Assembly (NCBI GenBank): GCA_025765595.1
Contig: JAIVFH010000010.1
Location: 186,001-250,000, forward strand
Direction: 5' to 3'
DNA length: 64,000 bases
Source: Obelidium mucronatum
Taxonomy: Eukaryota; Chytridiomycota; Chytridiomycetes; Chytridiales; Chytriomycetaceae
Every line of letters starts with the position of its first letter. Positions within the stretch are counted from its first letter, which is position 1. The notes below the pieces were generated by a model. The model worked only from the letters and a program-made list of their open reading frames with translations, had not been told where the DNA came from and searched no databases. This document shows positions 22,452 through 32,474 of the stretch, piece by piece. The translations under genes were made by a program, and so were the position numbers.

Positions 22452-23621
22452 ATGCCACAACCAACAGGCCTTTCCATGGACCAGAAAGAACCCATGGATC
22501 TCCAATCCAATCAACGAATCCAGAGGATTGGTCTCACTGACTGCCCAACCGAAGTCATTGCCCACATCTTCAGCTGGATCAGACCAAAGCAAGTCGTCAA
22601 GTTCAAGCTTCTCTCAAAGGCTTTCGCAGCATGCTTGGACACAAGAGCGTTTGCCTTGATGAATCTCCAAAAATTCCCACCAATCAGAAATGCAGAAACA
22701 CGGTTGGACAAGAAGCACATTCGGCTCCTTTTAAAGTATTCGCGTGGCTATCAATCCGCGTTTTATTCATTCTGTGGCCATGTGACTGAGATTAAAGACG
22801 ATCAGCTCTTTCGAGGTCCTATTTCTGACGTATTGGGAGAACTCGAATACTTGAATCGATGGTCGGAGTGCTTATCAGGAGAAATCCCTCATACTCTGGA
22901 AAACCTTAAGCAACTGCAAGTACTCGATTTGAGGATGAACTTACTGTATGGGTGTATTCCCCCGTCCTTGGGGAAGCTACTTCAGCTAAGCATCTTGAAT
23001 TTGAGGGACAATTTGCTCACCGGACCAATCCCTGATTGTCTTGGAGACCTGTGTCAGTTGACAGCGCTGAACCTTGCTTGCAATCACCTCACGGGCCCGA
23101 TTCCCAGAACTTTTGGATTGCTAGGCCGCTTGAAGATCCTGAATTTAAATCGCAACCACCTCACTGGTACCATCCCCGATACGTTTGGTGGACTTGTTAA
23201 GCTTACAGAACTGAAGATGTGTGGAAATAACCTTATCGGCCCAATTCCCTACTCATTCGGAAAAATGACATCGCTGAAAATTCTGAAGTTGGGGTGCAAT
23301 CAATTGTCAGGATGCATTCCCGACATATTTGAGGACCTTACAGCGTTGCGCAAACTAAATTTAGAGAACAATCAACTTACCGGGAGTATCCCCCGCACGC
23401 TGAGGAACCTGACTCGGCTGGACGATTTGAATTTACGGGAGAATCAGTTGATGGGCGTGAGTTCGGAATCCCCATGGAATTTACTTGTCAGCATGACGAC
23501 AGCAGAGCGTCGATCCGCGATCGAAACCAAATTCCGCCATTTCTTGAAACAATATGACTCGCTGCCAGCCCGTCATTTTTGCGAAATCTGTACTGCAGAG
23601 TTTGTATATTTTGATGCCTGA
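22452..23621 (+). CDS. F-box / plant-type LRR protein, copy 2
   Basis: 389 aa from the ATG at 22452, which matches the start of copy 1 (MPQP). Same order: F-box-like segment (LTDCPTEVIAHIFSWIRPKQ), plant-type LRRs (LNLRDNLLTGPIP, LNLACNHLTGPIP, LNLNRNHLTGTIP) and the conserved tail (FRHFLKQYDSLPARHFCEIC). Copies 1 and 2 are near-identical over most of the LRRs and diverge most just after the F-box and in the last repeats, as expected for a recent tandem duplication with diversifying or gene-conversion-shuffled recognition surfaces. Confidence 0.82.
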   Translation: MPQPTGLSMDQKEPMDLQSNQRIQRIGLTDCPTEVIAHIFSWIRPKQVVKFKLLSKAFAACLDTRAFALMNLQKFPPIRNAETRLDKKHIRLLLKYSRGYQSAFYSFCGHVTEIKDDQLFRGPISDVLGELEYLNRWSECLSGEIPHTLENLKQLQVLDLRMNLLYGCIPPSLGKLLQLSILNLRDNLLTGPIPDCLGDLCQLTALNLACNHLTGPIPRTFGLLGRLKILNLNRNHLTGTIPDTFGGLVKLTELKMCGNNLIGPIPYSFGKMTSLKILKLGCNQLSGCIPDIFEDLTALRKLNLENNQLTGSIPRTLRNLTRLDDLNLRENQLMGVSSESPWNLLVSMTTAERRSAIETKFRHFLKQYDSLPARHFCEICTAEFVYFDA

Positions 23622-23639
23622 CGAAAGTATCAGTAAAAT

Positions 23640-24250
23640 GCATGAGTCCTTCTTTCTGTGTTTGCCTGCTTGGACTCTTTTACCTTTGCATTGCTGAATC
23701 TGGCCAGTTTCCAGCCATTGCCAAGACGCAGATAATTCTTGAAAACCGGCACATTAATATCCTTTTCCACGCTTCGGCGAGCTATCGATTCGCATTCTCC
23801 TTGTCCTGCAAACATGTGACTAAAATCTACAGGCGCTCAAGTCGGCCAAAGCGCCCAGGTCAGATTTCCGATGCATTTGGCGAATTCGTTGAGCTACGGT
23901 GTGTGGATATCTCAGACTGTCGTCTTTTCAGGAGGAATTCCCCAATCGATAGGAAGGCTTGTGCAGCCGCAAGAACTGAATCTGAGTCAGAACAGGCTTT
24001 CTGGAGATATTCCTCCATCACTTGGTGAAAATGTCTTTCTAGTTCTATCTCGGGCAATTACGTCAGCTGACAGAGCTGAATCTTTCTTATAACAAGCTCA
24101 CTGGCCCATTTCCTGAAGCATTCGGACAGCCAATCATTTTGAAAACGCTTTTAACACATTTAAGTGCCTTGTCTTGCTGCAAGAGTTGGTCTTGTGTTCC
24201 AATCGCCTGACAGGCCCGATTTAATACGGATTCCGCACGCGCTTTGGCTA
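23640..24250 (+). pseudogene. Decayed third F-box/LRR copy
   Basis: The F-box is missing and sequence similarity begins where copies 1 and 2 read FAACLD. A frame at 23642-24028 aligns with the post-F-box region (SGQFPAIAKTQIILENRHIN, FAFSLSCKHVTKI); it then shifts to the frame read at 23871-24092 (SGGIPQSIGRL, LNLSQNRLSGDIPPSLG), and shifts again after 24060 (LTELNLSYNKLTGPFPEAFG). Stops and frame changes make it non-functional. Confidence 0.8.
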
Positions 24251-24482
24251 AATTCAATGGCCCGGTTTTGTTTTAGAATGGGTCCAAAGATCATCATGAT
24301 TCAAATCAGATTTGGTTGAAGGCTTGTACAGTCAAAAGCAAAAGTATATCCAGGAGGAGATCACTTCTTTAGCCATGATGAAAGATACTTTGAGGAACTA
24401 TTGGAAGATATGCTGTCCTTTATTACCCCAAAATAATTAGATATTAAACCACTCCATCATCAACTTTTTTCTATGCCTTCAA

Positions 24483-27400
24483 TCAATCTGATATTAAATT
24501 TCGAATAGATGGAAGAACTGTAGCTTGCTGCCGTTGCTGTTGTTCACTGTCCTGAGGAGGAAGAGTAGGTGGTGGTGGTTGGGGAGCTGAAGAAAGATTC
24601 TCTTGCGGGGCTTGTGAGGGTTGATGCTGTTCATGATGCTGGTGATGATGTTGTTGGTGCTGCTGCTGCTGAATATCATGCTGCTGCTGTTGATGGGTAT
24701 ACGGCGGTGGAGCTCCTTGATAATATACTGGCTGCGGAGGAGGTGGACCATGATGATGGTACATTGGATAACCAGCCGAAAACTGCGGTCCTCTAATATC
24801 AAGATACGGTCCAACAGCATACGACGCCCCAGGATATTCATGAGCATGCATATACTGAGTCGGCATCACATCATTGTATCCATGCATCGGATGAAACGCA
24901 GGTGGTTGAACAAACGCAGGATGCCCATACACTATTGTCTGTGCATGTTGCGGTGGCACAGCATAAAATACGCCAAATGTCCCGCTGTTTGGATCAGTTG
25001 CATACGCGATTCCTGGTGGAGGGACTGCTGTCACCGCCGGTTGGTAGTGGTCCGATGCAGTTCTTTCGCTTTGAATATCCGTTTCGGGTTTAAACCCAGC
25101 CTCAAGCAGGATTCCATCGAATTCAGCATGGTGCAAATGGTAGTATTCGCGGATTTGAGACTCTGCTTTGCTTGTAACCGTCTTTGCGACTTCATCCCAG
25201 TTACATCCATACATTTGTAACGCCTTCACAAAGTCATCGCGTTCTCGGTTGGTCCAACTCACCGCCGAATTCGGATGCTGGTGATGTCCATTTTCCTTGC
25301 TTTGTCCATTCTGAACTTCCATCTTGACTGCATCTTGAATCTGCGGAGCATCGTCAACATCCATAGACCCACTACTCTCCCCTCTTTCAACTACATGCTT
25401 CCCCTTTTTTCCACCACCTCCACTCCTATCGCCAGACCTGTCTCCCCCACCACCACCACTCTTTTTCTTTTTCTCACTCCCACCACCTGACGCACCTCCA
25501 GCACCACCGCCAACCATCTTCCCAGCCTCCACAGCCGAAACAACCTGATCCAATTTATACTTTCGTTTATACAAATTAAAAAACTCTTCCACATTGGCCG
25601 TCGTTTTAGACCCCACCGCCGTCGCAACAGCTTCAAAGTCCCTTCCATGTTTCCCAAACGCTTCAAAGGCACGCGCCTTTTCATCCACGGTCCATCGCGT
25701 CGTGCCGCCGTCTAGGACATCGCTGATTGTGAATTTGGAGGTTTCTTCGAATTGTAAGGGGTGCGATTGACGTGATTTGGATTTTGGTTTGGGGTTTGTC
25801 GGTGGTGGTGCCGATGTTGTTGTTGTTGTTGTTGCTGTTGCTGTTGGGGCTGCGGACACAGGAGGGAGTGATTCGTGCTGGTCAACAGTTTCAGGAAAGG
25901 TTGTAGTAGCACTTTTATCTTTTGGGTCGTTGTTTGCGTCTGCACGTTCGTCCGGGTCTTGAGGGGACCTTGGTTCGGTATTCCGAGATGTCAAGGAAGC
26001 ACGAGATTCCGATTTGGCAACGGATGGTTTTTTCGTAGAAACATTTGTACGACGCCGCATGTTGGCTCGGCTGTTTGCTGCTTTCCGAAGGAGTTGTCTT
26101 TGGTATATGGAAAAAGAATAATGTTAAGGACACGGTCTGAAACGGTTTAACAAAAAAAAGACTCACTTGAAGCTTCCTGAGAACTTTTCGCGATAATAAT
26201 ACTGAATACAGTCTTGTGTAGTCTTATTTCCCAGGTACATGGCAATTTTGGGAAAATCTTTCCCATATTGAACCAATTTATAACGAAGCATTTCCCGTTC
26301 CTTTTCAGTCCATTTCATTTCCAATTGGGTATTCACTTCAGCTAGTTCCGCGACAGGATCCAGAACAAGCCGATTAAAGTTTTGAAAGTTGAAGATTTGA
26401 CGTTCCAGAGGGTCGAGTATCATGGGCGGATCCGCAACAGTTTGAGCAATCAGCTTGGAGTCATCCACTTCGGCTTGCTCGGTGGCTGCAATCGCTGCTA
26501 GAACCTGCTCCCACTCAGCCTCGCTTTTTACGGCATCTGATGTGAATGCGGAAGAGTTGGTTCCGCGACGACTCGAACGAGTGGTGCCACCATAATCCCC
26601 AGAAAGCGCACCCAAGGCCCCACTTATACCATTCCCAACGCTTCCCGCAAAACCAGCATACGCCAATGCTGGCCCTTGCATCGACTTTTTCTTCTTTTCC
26701 AAACGCTCCATCTTTTTCTTGTACGTCAAATAATGATCGGAATACTCTTGCCGCAGTTCCGCTTTCTTTTGCTCCATTTCGTACTTTCGGTCCGCGATAT
26801 ACTCAGCCAACAGCGGTCTGAACTTGATATGCGCAGCTCGAATCTCATGATATGACGGATAGTCTTCCACATTCCTCCTGATTTGGACAGGCACAACAGC
26901 TTCCTTTAACTCGGCAAACATTTTCCTACTGTTTGCCTTCGCACGCTCTTGGTTCTCAGCCAAGACACGTGCACACACGGCCGCGATGTCGACAGATTTA
27001 CCAGCCGCAAACGGTTTCTTGCGAACAACGGTTTTGGCTTTAGTGTCCGCCGCGGCAGCTGCCAGCGCTGCGGCTTCGATTTCCTGTTCTTCTTCTTCGG
27101 CAGCCGCAGCTGCTTCTGCTTCGTCGTCTTCCATTTGAAGTTGTTGGTCATCTATGGCACCTTCTTCTCCTTCATCGATTTCGCCCTCCTCTTCTTCTTC
27201 TTCTCCTTCTTCTTCGTCGTCTTCGCCAGCAGTGTTGTCATTGATGTGGATTTCTCCGTCCGCTGGTTGCAGCGTTTCGTCGTATTCTTGGGGAGTGCCT
27301 CCAGTTATCAACCCTTCCTCTTCTTCCAAGGAGTTGCCTTGATTCTTGCCGATCCTTTTACCAGATTCAGCACTGGATTCGGGATGAGTTGGCGCACTCG

Positions 27401-28693
27401 ATCCCTTGCTTCCAGAGTTGACTTGGTTGTGGCGGCTGCCGCTAGGTGCTGACAAAGTTGGGGGATGGTATGCTCTTGAATCACTTCTTACTGAGTCTGA
27501 ATGACTGGAATTCATCATACTACCGCTACCACTCCTTCCATATCCAGTGTTATGGCTACTACTGCTCCCATGACTTGCCATTCCACTTTTCATCATCATC
27601 CCGCCACCACCACCCTGACCCTGCAGCGACGGTGGTGGTAACGGGGCGCGTCCAAATCCACTTGAGCTCCCAGACATGTAGGACGACGAAGAATAATTAC
27701 TTCCCCGATAGTCACCATATCCGTCCCGCATCTGATGATGCGAGCTGTCTCGTCGTTTATATTCGTCATAGTTTGCTGCTGCACCAAACATACTCCTTCG
27801 ACCAGGCGGACCACCACCACCACTACCCATGTATCCGCCGCCACCACCGCTGCTGCTGTTGTTGGGAGGAGCTTGTGGATGTGTCTGTTGAGAGTACCGA
27901 TCCCCAGCAGGACCCCCACCACCACCACCTCCTCCTCCACCTCCAGGCATGAGTCGCGGCCGTTTAGAAGACATGTACATTGGACCGCCATCATTCATGT
28001 TGGAATCGAAATTGTTTTCTCCGTTTTTGGAATCCACTCATCATACTGCTACTACTACCTCCACCACCACCACCACCTCCGGCTGATCTTGAACCGCCAT
28101 CCTGTGAATACAGTCGAGAGCTGCTGTTGGAGCTGCTTCCAAGCATCGATGGTTTATGTTGCTGCTGCGGCCGAAGCGAGTTCAGTTGGGATGGCGGTAA
28201 AGGTGAAGGACCTGCACGTGAATCTGGTCTCGATTGGAACTGGCTGCTGCTGTTGATGCTGTTTGGGTTCTGTGGCTTCAGAAAAGGTTTGCTGTTGTTT
28301 GAGCTCTCGCTCCACCGATCGCGCGTCGACGAGAAAGACGGCGGCGGCGGGGGAGGCAGCTGCGAGTTTGACTGGTGGGACGCCGGCCGCCTGCTGCTGT
28401 TGTTGTTGTTGTTGTTTTGCGGCGCGTATCGCTGCAGCACTCTTAGCTGATTTCTTTTCATAAACTCTCCTTACGTTTGCGTCGGCCGCCGCGTAGTCAT
28501 AGTCGTAGTCGCTGCGGCTCCACAGGTTCGGCCGCCGCGCGCCGCCGCCACCGGGCGCAGCGCTGCCGCCGCCGCTGACCGCCGAGGCTGCAGGCCCGCT
28601 GCTGCCGGTGCTGCCGCCGCCGCCGGGCGCAGCGCCGCGCGCGTTCGGCGGCACCGGCGGCGGCGGCGGCGGAAGCGGCAGTTTCTTGTCCAT
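24483..28693 (-). CDS. NCoR/SMRT (Snt1)-like SANT-domain corepressor
   Basis: Scaffold of histone deacetylase corepressor complexes (NCoR/SMRT in animals, Set3C Snt1 in yeast). Exons 28693-28475, 28431-28077, 28036-26167 and 26097-24483 join in frame to 1352 aa; the 40-nt third-from-last intron lies in GGT repeats and is the least certain. N-terminus is Pro/Gly/Gln-rich; then an acidic stretch, a helical deacetylase-binding-type region (RKMFAELKEAVVPVQIRRN, AHIKFRPLLAEYI) and three SANT domains: WTEKEREMLRYKLVQYGKDF, RWTVDEKARAFEAFGKHGRD and SWTNRERDDFVKALQMYGCN. The C-terminus is Gln/His/Pro-rich. Its ATG is only 20 bp past the stop of the upstream ZC2HC1 gene. Confidence 0.88.
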
Positions 28694-28713
28694 TTTTTGG
28701 GTTTTATTTTGTT

Positions 28714-30747
28714 CTACTTTCTGCTGAACGGATTCACCTTCGTCGGTCGTCCCTTCTGCTTCAGGCGGAGGCACACTTCAACGTGGCGGGAATAAGAGTT
28801 TTCGTTGAATCGACGCAAGCAGTGCGGGCATTCCTGGCCCGTCGGCACAGTCTGGCTCACACGCGGCGGCGGCAAGTCGGACGCCTTCCCTCCCTTATCC
28901 AAATGCGCTTGCAGTTGCTTCGCTGCGCGTAGAGATTCAATCAACTCCTCTTGATGCACGAGAATATTAGTTTTGGTATGATGAACAGAACTGAATGCTT
29001 TCACTTTACCGTGTTTTTGCTTCCACACGTCCTTCTTTGCCTTCCGCATTTCTTCCAATTTTCTCTCTGCGGCCTCGTCTCGCACTTTCTCAAGTCCTTT
29101 TGTTCTCATTTTTGTGCCATCAAACGTTTTCCTCGGTTTCGATGACGACTTGCAAGCCTTTTCGTGTTTTGAGACTCTGTCACTGGCGAATTTCCTTCCA
29201 CAGACTCGACAAGGCAGCAGTTTTTGTTTCGGGCCGTATTCATCTGGATGTTGAGATTTTCCCAGATTTGCGTGAATTTTAATGGAGTGTTCGCTTCCGT
29301 ACGATGCCTCTGATTCGTTCCCATCGTCTTCGTTGGATTCTTCGTCTTTATCGCTCGCTAGAAACGTTTCCTCTTCCTTTTCTGGCGGCTCGTACTTTTG
29401 ATACTTTGTCTGCTCCTTGACATTACTGAGATTTCTCAGTGATCCAGTCTGGCTGTCATTCAATGAGGCTTGATTCTGCGGTATCTCTCTTCCTTTCGCT
29501 GTCGGCAATTTTCGAAATTGAGTTGAAATCACAGGATCAGAGCCCTCCTTTCTTATTGCTGACTTTGGGGAATTTGATGCTGGATTGTATTCGTTTCTCG
29601 TGTCGTTCCTTTCCGTTTTCGAATTCCGCAGCATATACTCGATATTTTGGCTACCCGATCTATCCAATACTTTGTCCTGGTGGCGAGGAGTCCCAGACCC
29701 AGTAATACTCTCATGATTATAAGATCTTTCCCGGACCTCCAACCCTTCCAAGCCTCTCACAACTGCAGACTCTCGTCGACTCTCTGTCCCCCCTTTCATT
29801 AAAAAGTCACCCAACAGATTCGAACGCGCAATCCCATCCACAGCTTTACCCCCACCAAACATGCCCGCATAAAACAAACTCTTTCTTCGATCGACCACAG
29901 GTCTTCCTTCCCCATCTATATCTCGATACCCGACTCTCTGATTCAACCTCTCCAATTCCAATATTTGCTCCACATCACTACCACGGCGTCCCATCATGGT
30001 TGAAAACAGGCCAGGTTTCGATGGCGACTTGAATTGCAACGAGTTGGCCGTCGCGTCAGTGGTTTGGAGCAAGGAGTTATAACTTCGATCGCGGTCTGAG
30101 TTGTTGTATCCAGGTAAAGGAACATACGGTCCTTGCGAAGCTCGACTATTCCCTCCGTTCTTGGCCGCTGTCGCTGCAACCATCAATTCTCGGGGCAACT
30201 CGACTTCAACAAATACATTAGTTGGTTGATGCTGATGTTGCTGGGTTCGATGACTGTTGCGTGGTAAGAAGGAGGACGAAGGCGAATATTGTTCTCCATC
30301 GTATCCGCTATTCGCTGCATAATAACCAGAGGAGTTTCTCCCTTTCAAACTCGACCGAGACGCGTACGGTGAATAGTCGTCGTTGCTATTGTTGCTGCTG
30401 ATGTACAATGTCTTTTCAGATCCTGTGCCACTCAAACTCCCTAACCCATACTGACTGTTTCTTTGGCCATTCATTCCACCACCACCACCACCACCACCAC
30501 CAGGAACAGACGCGCCAAATTTATTCATATGGGTATTGGATGACGTCATTTGATCCAAGAACGAGTCTCGATAGAGGTTCTGCTGAAGTTGTTGTGGTGT
30601 TTTCCCGCGCGACAGTGTCGGAATCCTTGTTGGCGACGACGACAAGACAGAGTTGGATGTAAGAGTGACCGGTTTGTTCCGTTGGTGGTTTCCATAAGAT
30701 GACTGGTTAACGTGACTTGAAGATGTTCGTTGCATCGTGATTTTCAC
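28714..30747 (-). CDS. ZC2HC1 (FAM164)-like C2HC zinc-finger protein
   Basis: 677 aa, intronless. The N-terminal 480 residues are low-complexity (Ser/Asn/Gly), with an acidic patch (DKDEESNEDDGNESEASYG). The C-terminus carries the paired C2HC fingers typical of ZC2HC1 proteins: CRVCGRKFASDRVSKHEKAC and, after the LIESLRAAKQLQAHLDKGG linker and a PPP stretch, CPHCLRRFNENSYSRHVEVC. The family is found mostly in flagellated eukaryotes, consistent with a zoosporic fungus, but its molecular role is unsettled. The long N-terminal extension is unusual. Confidence 0.85.
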   Translation of the reverse strand: MKITMQRTSSSHVNQSSYGNHQRNKPVTLTSNSVLSSSPTRIPTLSRGKTPQQLQQNLYRDSFLDQMTSSNTHMNKFGASVPGGGGGGGGGMNGQRNSQYGLGSLSGTGSEKTLYISSNNSNDDYSPYASRSSLKGRNSSGYYAANSGYDGEQYSPSSSFLPRNSHRTQQHQHQPTNVFVEVELPRELMVAATAAKNGGNSRASQGPYVPLPGYNNSDRDRSYNSLLQTTDATANSLQFKSPSKPGLFSTMMGRRGSDVEQILELERLNQRVGYRDIDGEGRPVVDRRKSLFYAGMFGGGKAVDGIARSNLLGDFLMKGGTESRRESAVVRGLEGLEVRERSYNHESITGSGTPRHQDKVLDRSGSQNIEYMLRNSKTERNDTRNEYNPASNSPKSAIRKEGSDPVISTQFRKLPTAKGREIPQNQASLNDSQTGSLRNLSNVKEQTKYQKYEPPEKEEETFLASDKDEESNEDDGNESEASYGSEHSIKIHANLGKSQHPDEYGPKQKLLPCRVCGRKFASDRVSKHEKACKSSSKPRKTFDGTKMRTKGLEKVRDEAAERKLEEMRKAKKDVWKQKHGKVKAFSSVHHTKTNILVHQEELIESLRAAKQLQAHLDKGGKASDLPPPRVSQTVPTGQECPHCLRRFNENSYSRHVEVCLRLKQKGRPTKVNPFSRK

Positions 30748-30790
30748 CCTTTTTTTTTATTCCCCCCAAAGCGCTCATTGATATCTCTCT

Positions 30791-31336
30791 TTACTCATCC
30801 TTTCGCTTCCTTTTTACTCCCTCCTCTTGCTCTGGACCCTCCCGTCTGAACAACATGGCAACCAACACCGCAAACGGCACAAGAAACCAAATCATATAAA
30901 TACCCAACGTCATCCACCTCTGAACTCTAGATTGCAACCCATTCTCACTCAAGATCATTTCAAACAAAATCGGAACCAGACAAGTACATGTACTCGTCCC
31001 ATAAATCAGTCCTACTGTGCGAACATGTTTTGAGTTCACAATCAACGCATACGTCATGTACATAAAGATTGGGAGCTGGATAAAGAGTTCACAGTAGAGA
31101 AGGGATTGGATCCATAGCGGTCTTTCGATCATGAGGTAGTCGTTTGTGACTCGAAGGTAGTTGGTTGCAATGCCACGGATAGCTTCGGGGAGCGTGGATT
31201 GAGCCCAGTTGGGGAACAGGAACTGCGAGTCAATCAAGATGGTGAGTGGGATGTGGAACGCAAAGAATGCGGCCATGGCGAGATCGCCTGGGCGAGAAGT
31301 GATTGGTTCCACCATAATTTTCAACTTCAATGACAA
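30791..31336 (-). CDS. TMEM97 / sigma-2 receptor-like EXPERA protein
   Basis: 181 aa, intronless; the start could also be the second Met (MVEPITSRPG). Four hydrophobic segments and the EXPERA pattern: FHIPLTILIDSQFLFP at helix 1, WIQSLLYCELFIQLPIFMYM at helix 2, IYGTSTCTCLVPILFEMI at helix 3, and a fourth helix before a basic RRKRKDE-like tail that may act as an ER-retrieval signal (ends VKRKRKDE). TMEM97 is an ER sterol-handling protein in animals. The ZC2HC1 gene starts 43 bp downstream on the same strand. Confidence 0.88.
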   Translation of the reverse strand: MSLKLKIMVEPITSRPGDLAMAAFFAFHIPLTILIDSQFLFPNWAQSTLPEAIRGIATNYLRVTNDYLMIERPLWIQSLLYCELFIQLPIFMYMTYALIVNSKHVRTVGLIYGTSTCTCLVPILFEMILSENGLQSRVQRWMTLGIYMIWFLVPFAVLVAMLFRREGPEQEEGVKRKRKDE

Positions 31337-31431
31337 TGAAGTATATGAAGAGAGAGCCTAAAACTTGCGATTCAAAAAGTCAAAATATATTTATTTCATA
31401 GTCACAGTGTCAAGTGTAGTTGACAATTTTG

Positions 31432-32459
31432 TCACAACGAATAAAGAACACCGCTTGCATACGAAACACTGCTGTCGGTGACTCGAGTCACTCGGCTCGA
31501 CTGCGTGTAGCGAACAAATTGAAGCTCGAACCCGCTGTGATTCTGCATACTCTCTGTGCTCTGCCGCATGGCCACTGCAGCAACAGTCTGCAGCAAGAGA
31601 CTGATTGGATGCCGGCCACAGATTGTGTTCTTTGTTCGAGCCAGGTACGCAGAGAATCCTGCTATATCCAATCGCTCAATAAGCGCCATTGCTTCGCGAT
31701 CCAAGGCTTCAATGTGTTGGTGAATGGGTGTTGGTGGATTCTGTGGGGTGTAGTTAAACCGCGAACCCCAATGACAGAAATCAGAAGATACGACAAATAG
31801 TGTATTTGTTTGAGCGAGGTAGGGCGATAGAATGCGTCCATAAAGCGCGCTTTTGGCAGGTGTCAGTGCGCCCACAAGAATAGGTACAATCGAGTAGGAG
31901 CCATTGCTCTTCTTGTCCATGACTGCTTTTATATACGGAAGATGCATTTCGATGCTGTGTTCGTCTTCGTCGGTTGACAGACTCATTTGAGTGAACTGAT
32001 TTGTTGATTGGAGGTCCTTGACGACTATAACAAACACTTTTGAGTGGAATACGAGAGCCAGCAGGGAGTAATACTTTTCAAATCGACAGTCAAATCCCCC
32101 AGCGGTGTTTCGTAGAGCGCACAAGCCGTCAAGGCGCACGAGTCCAGGAACACGTGGTGGGAGGGGCCGAGCACAAACACGGTGTCGACAACGTCGGGAC
32201 GCACGTGCGAATACGCAAACGCGGCTGTGGCGCCGGAGTACGAAAAGCCGGCGTGGCTGCGGCAGTGAGGAGTCAGCGGGCGATGCCCTCAGCCACTCAG
32301 TGTCACTCACGGGGCAATCAGCGCTTTTGCAGGCGGCGCATCCGAGCTGGGCTGGCCGGCGCTCAGCCACTGATTCAGGCTGTCTTCAAGCTCCCGCTGG
32401 CTTGCCGAATACCACGAGCCCGCATGCGTTGCTTTTCGGGTAGTTGTTTCTTGCGACAT
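31432..32459 (-). CDS. MEMO1: MEMO1 family protein
   Basis: Exons 32459-32311, 32256-32075 and 32024-31432 join in frame to 307 aa. Conserved signature: THAGSWY near the start, HAGFSYSGATAAF, LGPSHHVFLDSCA, ETPLGDL, DEDEHSIEMHLPYI, SSDFCHWGSRF and CGRHPISLLL, including the His/Asp/Cys pocket shared with LigB-type dioxygenases. Animal MEMO1 is a copper/iron-linked redox protein in cell motility signalling. The first two exons are GC-rich. The ATG is 15 bp from the start codon of the divergent vinculin gene. Confidence 0.95.
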
Positions 32460-32474
32460 TCTCAGACAAAACAA
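32460..32474. promoter_or_regulatory. 15-bp space between divergent MEMO1 and vinculin starts
   Basis: The two ATGs are separated only by ctcagacaaaacaaa. Any promoter must lie inside the flanking coding sequence or serve overlapping transcripts. Confidence 0.6.

Noticed and set aside
26949..28450. Plus-strand ORFs rich in Ser, Phe, Cys opposite the NCoR-like gene
   Set aside because: Low-complexity shadows of Gln/Gly/Pro codon runs; no homology and the minus strand has conserved SANT domains.
28694..28774. Earlier start of the NCoR-like gene at 28774, overlapping ZC2HC1
   Set aside because: It would overlap the conserved end of ZC2HC1 in another frame; MDKKLPLP at 28693 needs no overlap.
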